Assembly: GCA_022410635.1 (NCBI GenBank)
Contig: JAJVDF010000773.1
Location: 140,604-204,603 of the forward strand
From: Tretioscincus oriximinensis
Lineage: Eukaryota; Chordata; Lepidosauria; Squamata; Gymnophthalmidae
DNA length: 64,000 bases
Direction of reading: 5' to 3'
Every line of letters begins with the position of its first letter. Position 1 is the stretch's first letter. The position numbers and the translations under genes were made by a program. The notes beneath the pieces were generated by a model. It saw nothing but the letters and a program-made list of their open reading frames with translations, searched no databases and had not been told where the DNA came from. Below are positions 26,101 through 35,100 of this stretch, piece after piece.

Positions 26101-29100
26101 ACATAAGAAGAGCCATGCTGGATAAGGCCACAGCCCATCAAGTCCAGGATTCTGTCTTACACAGAGGTCCACCAGATGCACCTGGGCAGTCCGAACAGAG
26201 GAAAGCAAAATATGCACCTGTTCATGACTCCCTGCAAACGGTGTCTCAGGAGTCCTGCCTGTTGCTCCATNCGGAGGTAACATCCAGGCATCCAGCCTAG
26301 TATCCATTTATACCCTTGGTGTCCATAAACCTGTCTAGACCTGTCTTCAAACTATCCAAGCTGTTAGCTACCACTACCTCTTCAGGAAGTAAATTCCACA
26401 GGCCGATGACCCTCTAGGTGAAAAATACTTTCCTTTGCCTGTTCTCACTTTTCTACCCAACAGTTTTAAGGAGTGGCCTCTGGTCCTTGTGTTGTGTGAT
26501 AGAGAAAACATTTTTTCTCTATTCACCCTGTCCATCCCATGCGTGATTTTGTACACTTCAATCAGATCACCTCTCAAACGTCGCCTTTCGTGGCTGAAGA
26601 GGCCCATACGTTGCAGCCTGACTTCATAAGGGTGGTGCTCCAGACCCTTGATTATTTTTGTTGCCCTTTTCTGCACCTTCTCCAGTTCCAAAATATCCCT
26701 CCTGAGATGTGGTGACCAGAATTGAACACAGTATTCCAAATGTGGCCTCACCACAGATTTATAAAGAGGCAAAGTCCCGACCCTCCACCTCTGCAAATCA
26801 AGCCGGATGGGAGGAAGACTGTGTGCGGCCAATCACAAGCCAGCACTTCCTTGCTCCCTCCCATCTATGGTGGTTGCCATGCTTTGCTTGTAGACAGCCG
26901 CCCTCTCGCAGCAAAAGGAAAGGTTGCTTTTTAACCCCATGTGTGGATGTAGCCCAAGTGTTTGTTCAATATCTCACAATAAAATTAAATTCAGCTTGTT
27001 TTGTAGCTTTGTATCTGCTGGAATTTCCCCAGTTCCTGCCTGTCTTAAGAGCTTTTTTGACATAGTTTTAATCCATTTTTATTCACAAAGAACTGTATTT
27101 TCCTGGTTTGGTCCAATTCTTCAGGACTAAAATGGATTAAAAGTACACATTGTAACAGCAAACTAGAGACCAGAAAAGTCAAGGCCTTATAATTATGTCA
27201 AAAAATGTTCCAGAGTAGCAGGCAGACAAGGCTAGGTAAATTCGTTAATGTCTACCTCCTTCTCTTAGGCATAATTTACTAGGTGTTCTCAGTCTGTACA
27301 AAAGAGCCATTTCAAAAGCCGTAAAAAGTACTTAGGATAGTATTTTGCACCATACCTTTCAAAAGAATAATGATGGTTAAAAAATGCTTTATCACAGTAA
27401 GTCAAAATTAACAACTCACCTTGGTAACAGAAATTACCATAGCCAGAAATATAGATGCAATAAAGTCACAGAAGTAATTCAAACACAGGCCAATTTGAAA
27501 TAGCCACTCCTTTCCTGTTTTACACAAATGTACAGAAAGAAAGAGAATGTCAATGTACTTTAATTACAAACTTAATCATGCTTTAAATATTTAATTAAAT
27601 GCTTCTAGACATATTTCTTACCATTAGCGGTGCTATAGTTCGCAGCCATTGGAGGTTTCCTTGACATTTTTCCTTTCAGTTCTAGTTGATATGCACCATT
27701 TTTCACTGAGTTCTGCATTTTTTCCACAGTATTTTCTGGAAACACATTACTTGTTTCAGAATTTTGGATACTATTGGGTTCCTTATCTGAAGTCAAGGGA
27801 TGTTTCTCTTGAGATGCATGCTTAGGTATTGTGCCTACAGTAAATTTCAAAATGGAATAATATTTATTACTTATTTATACTTATATACTGCCCTATACCT
27901 GAAGGACTTAGGGCAGCCAACCATAGGGGGGCGCACATAGCTTTTGATGCTTTCTTTACAACAGACACCCTGTGAAGTAGGCATAGCTGAGAGAGTTCTA
28001 AAGAACTGTGATGGGCCCAAAATCACCCAGCTGCCTTCTTGGAGGAGTGTGGAATCGAACCGGGAGACTAACAGATAAGAGTCCAACACTCTAACCACTA
28101 CACGAAACTGGCTCATTTACTTTTGCCTATATAATCAGCTAAGATTAAAATAATAATCTCTGATTATCTTTTAGTTACTTTTGTTCTTCTAATTTAAATT
28201 TTCCTGTCTTACAATTGGGGGGAATGTTCAATTTGAATTACACTATATCGCAAGACATTTTCACTTTAAAAAAAAAACCCTTGTCCTTTGGACTTCACAT
28301 TTCTTTCTGATGTCAAGCATAAGACTCTATTTTTGACAATAAATTCATTTCTTCTTCNAAGCTTAATTTATTTTCATACTGCACCAAATTAAACACTTGT
28401 TTCCCTAGCATGCAAATATTTTCATATCGAAAAATAGCAATATCATGAATTTTTTCAAATTTTTGTGCCACTAGCTGCAGGTCTTGTCTTTTGCACATAT
28501 TTCTTTGTCGCCTATGATAGTTAGAAACTCTATAAAAAGAGGAAGCCTGACAAAATTATACTATCTTGAGCTAAATAAAGCCCCCTCCAAATAAACTGTT
28601 TAAATCTTATTTGAAATATGGAATAATCCAATTTCCATAGCGTCATCCCCACTCCATTACCTATCTGAAAACTTACATGCACAGTCTCCCAACTGGTTAT
28701 TATTCTCCCTCCACTCATATGTCTGAGCCCCAGTGCACATGCCTTCCCCTGAATCTCATCTTTTTTCTGTCTGTCCACACCATGTTCTTTGGGGAAAAAG
28801 AGAAGCTGAATCTGAGAGCAACTGGTAACTACTACCAGGAAAACCAGAGACAACAGGGATTTAGCAAATGGGTTGATGAAACTGTGTGAGCAAGTGAGAC
28901 AGGTTTTTAATGATGTAACTACCATTGCTGTAAAAATAATAATCTGAAGGGGCCTAAATATCTTCTGCACAATCACTGTGTATTGAGTCAGATTTATTTA
29001 TTGACAGTTTGGATACATATGGGTTCCAAACCTTGATCAATATTGTGAAATGAAGGAAACTGACCTACAACTGATTTTTGTTTAGTTCTGAATGTCTTTG

Positions 29101-32100
29101 ATCTCATGTCTTGGCTGATTATCAAAAGTGGTTCTGTTCAATTAATTGTGTTACTATACATACTTTGATACCAACCTGACTGGTCATTTGCTCTTTCTGA
29201 CTCCTTTGTTCTAGTTTGAATATTAATATTTTCCAGAAATAGACTGTCTGGTAATGGGTTATATTCTTCATAAGACTTCAGAAGCTCATCAGATAGCTCA
29301 GTAGAAAAGGATGAAATTGGTATGTCTTCTAAACTTATTTGTTTGTTTGCTAACTGCNCATTGGAAGCTGCTTTTTTGACAATTTTTCCTTGATTGTATT
29401 CCTCTATTTGTTCTTCATGCAGTGTTGATTCAGCTATCTGAGTTTCTTGATAATTTTTTTGTCTAATCAGTTCCTCACCCAGCATTGATTCAACAGATTC
29501 CTTTGCAAAGCCTTCAATATGTTTTTCTTTGCTTTCTTCATAGGACATTAGTTTCAGTTTCTTTTTTTCCAAACCTTCATCCATTATTGTTGACTGTGCA
29601 TTTGTAGGCAGCAGGTGTTCATTTTGATTTGTTTCTTCTCTACCAGCAAAATGTTCTCTTCCCTTGTTTTCTTTAATGTAGCCCAGACTTAAAATATCAC
29701 TGAATCCCAGATCAAACCAAACTGATTTAGATTGCTCAGAATCACTTTGTTTTTCTTTTGTTTCATCTGATGGAGTAGAACTCTCATGGAAGTCAGCACC
29801 TTGTTTGATCTTAGACAGGTCATGGATTTCTTGATCATTTTCTTTGTACAAGATACCAGGACCTGATTTTCTACTTCCAAAATCCAACAAATCTGTGAAT
29901 GTATTCTGAATCCAGCTGGGTCTCTGCTGCTGTATTTCACTTTCTTTATTTAAATTATTGTCATCAGTTATGGCTATTTTTCTGCGTTTTAATGCTATCT
30001 TGGGAGATTCTTCTGTAATTTGTGGGTCTTTTTTAGCAGTCTCTTCATTATTTCCACTTTGAAGGCCAAGCCAACCTGCAAAACCAGGTACATGCCAGGA
30101 AGATTGAGTTGGAGCTATTTTAGCAGTCTGACTGATTTGGTTTTCTTGATGAAAAGTCTCAACATGCCTTGTCTTGCTGTCAGAATCTTTTTGATTTGTA
30201 ATTTGTAGAGTAAGCATGTCTCTGGAATTGCTGTCAGAATCAGCGATGTAAGACTTTCTGTATTCCTTTAAGTCATTGTTGTCAGTTACTGATATTTTTC
30301 TGCGCCTGAATGTAGTCTTGGCAATTTTTTCTGTGGTCTGTGAGATTTTTTTAGCAGTCTCCTCATTGTCTTTACTTTGAAGACCAAGCCAACCTGCAAA
30401 CCCAGACACAGTCCAGGTAGACTGAGTTGGGGCTGTTTGGGCAGTCTGACTAATTTGATCTTCTTGTTGAAAAGTCTCAACTTGCTGTGTCTTGCTGTCA
30501 GGATCATCCTGATTTGTAATTTGTTGAGTAACCAAGTCTTTGGAGTTGCTGCCAGAATCATAAATGTAAGACTCTCTGTATTTTTCTGGAGAAGAAGTAC
30601 TGTCAAAATTCTGAAACTCATCTTCAGTGATTTCAAATTCTGACTCTGTATGATCTGTAATAATTCTATACTTATTTTCTTTGTCATTATGATATATGCT
30701 ATCTTCATATTCAAAACTATATTCCTCTCCATCAAGACAAATAAAGTCAGTTTTCTAAAAATAAGAACACATAAAACTTTATGAAAATTTCCTTAGCATT
30801 CACAAATTAATGCCAAGACACACATGCATGCCTGCTCACAAAATGCCCTATAATGTGAGGAAGTGAATGAATCACTAAGAGTCCTAAGCTCTAAACTGTA
30901 TTTGTATTCATCACATCCTTAGTATATTTTCTTAAAATAAGTCCTTTTAACCCAGGGAATTTTTAATATCAGATTAAGGAANTTAAAAAATATTATTTGT
31001 GTATCTATGGCTACAATAACCAAAGGGTGGAAGCACGGGAGCTGGTGGACAAAACGTTATATTTAAAGTTAACATCTTGAATTGGGCTCAGTAGTGGATT
31101 GGCTTCCAGTGCACCTCTTTCAAGATGTGTGTCGAGTCAGCTGTTCCTGTCAGCAGTCTAGTTGCCGCATTCTGCACCAGCTAGAGCTTTCTAACTGGCT
31201 AAGGCTTAGGCAAATAGGTAAATAAAATATGCAATTGGTTTTTATTAACATGGAAATCTGAAAGATTAATACTAAAAATAAATAACCAAAGCAGAACAAA
31301 CTACTCCAATTTATCTCTGATCCCAAGAACAGCAGCTCTTCTTGGGATCATAACAATACATTGAGATTTAAAGATATTATGCTCTTCACAATAGGAAAGA
31401 GACTACCCAAGGGTCCTAGCGTGCCATGGTTCATGAGGTCACGAAGCTTTGCATGTAACTTGAACAAATTTAGGAAATATTACATATACATAAATTATAT
31501 TGCCAAAAATATTCACTCATCCACCCATAAAAATGAAGGAAAGTACAAGCAAATACTTTTGGCAATCTCAAAGAAATCATAAATATCACAGTATTTTTGG
31601 CTACACATCCACAATAGCTATAGTTTGGGATAGAGCCATAGCTGAAACGTTATGGCAAACCACTTTTGTACATGCCAAAAAACCTGCATGTTATGCGTGT
31701 ACTCATACAAAATCAGTAGAAACTCATATGCCACAGATATGCATAGACCATCTGTGATTTTTACCATGTTATTTGTGCTCCAAAGCCAAGTCTATGATTT
31801 GCAGGAATGAGATGAGGGGGTGTAAATTATTTCTTCTAAAAAAATTGTTTTATTAGTAGCACTCAAAAATAATAATTTTAATTTACCTTAGTTGGTACCT
31901 CTACTTCTTGTGTAATAAAAACTTCTTCAATGCGAACAGCATCCACTGGGAAATAACCAAAATTTGCTCCTTTCTATAAAGAAAAAACAACAACTTACAA
32001 TCTAAATTTTGTGGTACAAAAACATAAAGTTTTTTTATTTCACATTTAGCATTGTTATACCTCCAAAGTATTTTTAGAAAAATAATAGATTTGTTTCTAT

Positions 32101-35100
32101 TCAATGTGGGTCATGAAAAATGACATTTCTTTCCGTTTTTATGGCATCCCCAAACTATGGAATATTCTTGTTTATTTATTTATTTATTTACTTACATTTC
32201 TATGCCACCCTATACCTGAAGGTCTCCAGGATGGTTAACAATAAAAATCAGATTAACATATTTAGGTGTGTCAATCACCATCTCTGCTAGGCTGACCAGA
32301 TGATCGAAAAAAATTATTTAAAAAAAATTTCCTGAGGAAAACCCGGGAGGTGCTCCAGACCCTTGATCATTTTTGTTGCCCTTTTCTGCACCATCTCCAG
32401 TTCCAAAATATCCCTCTTGAGATGTGGTGACTAGAATTGAACACAATATTCCAAATGTGGCCTCACCACAGATTTATAAAGAGGCAAAGCAACATTTGCT
32501 GACTTGTTTTCGATTCCTTTCCTAATTATCCCCAACATGGAATTTGTCTTTTTTGCTGCTGCTGCACACTGGGATGACATTTTCATTGAATTGTCCACCA
32601 ACACCCCAAGATCCTTTTCTTGCTCAGTCACAGAAAGCTTAGTTCCCATCAGGTGGTAGGAGTAGTTGGGGTTCTTTGCCCCAATGTGCATGACCGTGCA
32701 CTTGCTTAAATTGAAGTGCATTTGCCACTTTGATGCCCACTCACCCAATTTCAATAAATCACTCTGGAGTGCCTTACAATCATTTTCAGTTTTCAATACC
32801 CTGAACAGTTTAGTGTCATCAGCAAACTTGGCTATTTCACTATTTATCTCGGCATCCAGATCATTTATAAATATATTGAAAAGCAAGGGTCCCAGTACAG
32901 GCCCCTGGGGTACCCCACTTCTTACCTTTTTCCACTCAGAGAACACTACCCTCTGTTTTCTATTAACCTGATCTTAAGGAAAGATTAAATATTTTGGTTA
33001 GAAGTTCAGCAATTTCGCATTTGAGTTCTTTAAGAATTCTTGGGTGAATGCCATCTGGCCCTGGGGATTTGTAAATGTTCAGCTTATTAAGGCTAGCAAA
33101 GATCTCCTCCCTTGTTATATCTATCCAGCTTAATTCTTCTGGTGTTCTGTCTGAGAAAACTAAATCTGTTGCACGTAAATTTCCTCTGTCATCTTCAGTG
33201 AAAACTGAAGCAAAAAATTCATTTAACCTCTCTGCAATCTCCATGTCCTCCTTGATTATGCCCTTTTGTCCATTGCTATCTAGTGGTCTGACTGCTTTCC
33301 TAATANGATTCTTATTTCTGATATATTTGAAAAAGTCCTTATTATTATTTTTTAAACAAAAAGATGCCTACATTTTAGTGTGTGGGTGCATCATTTCCAG
33401 TAGCCAATGGCAATATTTCCACTTGGGGGAGCAAAATCCCACCCTGCAAAATAGCACCTCTTATGGTAATTGTATGGAAATGGAACAGCATAATTGTTAT
33501 GTGATACCTGTTACCACAAATCTACCGTGTAGAGAAATGGGCAACATTGAGCTATTGTACACTCAACAAAAGTGGCAGAACACTTTGGCTGACAAGCGAA
33601 TAAAAGTAGATTTAAAGATAATTAATGGTATTCAATACGACATAAGACTGCAATTCTGTAGAAATTTACAAAAAAACAGGCATGTATGAATGAGAAAGAA
33701 TAAATGGATTATGTATATTAAAATATGCATTGCGATATATGTGTGCACACTGCTGCTTCACCGTTTATTCAGTTCATTAGCCATGTATTATATGCAATGC
33801 AGTTTTCAGCCAAAATGTTTTAGAAGTGCTCCAGTGCCTACTTCTTCTGGCAATAAGCATTCTTCTGAATGCAGTTCATTTACTCATTTAAATTCATTTC
33901 TTTTTTTATTTCTGTTTATTCTATGTACTTCATAATGAATTCTAGCAGCTGACATGAGTCAATAAATACATAAAAGGAGGAAGAAAATAGGCATGGATTG
34001 AAGTTAAAAAAAAAGCAATGTTTCACAAATGGTTAAAGTATTAATATTTAGAAACGGTCATAGCAACTGAGACAGAATTAATATTGATTTTTGCATGTAC
34101 AAGTAGGAAATACTTACACTTCCTGCCCACAAATCTTCCCTTTTCCTAGAAAGCTTGAAGTATACCATTATTTCATCTCCAGTTTTGAAGTTCAGATAGC
34201 GGCAGTCAGGTCCTGTGTAATCCTGAATAGCTTGAACTCTGCTGATTGAAGCTGGAGGGAATATACCCCCCAAAAGACGATATGTTATTAAGGTATATAA
34301 AAATATACTGCTCAGAACAATTAAGGGAACACTTTAACATAACAGTGTGTGTTAAAGACGTAAATAGTGAATTCTCTTGACAATTCATTTTTCATCAATC
34401 AATCCATACCATTTGTAAAATATTCAGTGCCGCTAGGTATCTTGAATGGGAGAAGCCAGAATACAGTTATCTTCTTTTGAGCTTGTGTACCACACTCAAT
34501 GGCAGCAAATAAATAAAAACATAAATAAATGTGGCAGAATCAATGATATTAGGTGGTAAGTGGAGTCCATACTGAAATGCCTTAAGATATCATTTGCTAT
34601 TCATGACAGCATTACTGACAGCCAAGGCTTGGGTGGGAGTTGAGTAACAAGAGAATATTCAGCCAAGAGTTTTAAAATTTGGCATTGCATAGTGGCAACA
34701 ACTGGACATGGGCAATCATGCAGCAAGAACCCATTCAGACCAGGGGCAACTGTGGAAGTATTAAGTGGCTAATGCAATTTCCTTTACATTTAATATACAT
34801 GGAAGCATAGCAAGAGCTCTACCAACCTAGATTCCACTCATACTTATCTGCCATTTCCAAAACGTTCAAAGGCACCCTAGTGAATGTGCTCCACCTAAGC
34901 ATCTCTAAAATCCTGATTTCCACATATCCCATGTATATCACAATATATATATACAGTATATTTATATACTGTATGTGAGGCCCTTCATTCTCAAAGTGCT
35001 CCCTTTAAATTGCTCCCCTATGGGATGTGTGCCCCATGTTGGAAACCACGGTGCTAAAGTAAAGTAGGATCTAATGATACAATGTACATTAGCGGCTCAC

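Larger units (their letters stand above)
20130..27419. other. MIA2 intron upstream of short-form promoter
   Basis: Beyond the CpG island this intron holds the L1 piece, a foldback element (23.5 kb), an AT microsatellite (25.5 kb) and a CR1 copy (26.1-26.8 kb). 22.1-23.5 and 23.7-25.5 kb show no recognisable feature except the seven-codon candidate exon at 24.8 kb. Confidence 0.6.

Noticed and set aside
27871..28116. tRNA gene candidate because of A- and B-box-like sequence
   Set aside because: The tRNA-like head is fused to a SINE body and tail, matches other copies at 36.0 and 6.9 kb, and no acceptor stem can be drawn.
28776..28932. Hydrophobic frame FINPFAKSLLSLVFLVVV after a good acceptor (CACACAG), considered as a MIA2 exon
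   Set aside because: Exon 4 joins exon 5 directly in correct phase, and exon 6 already supplies the hydrophobic segment equivalent to human. The only available donor (GTGTGG) is poor.
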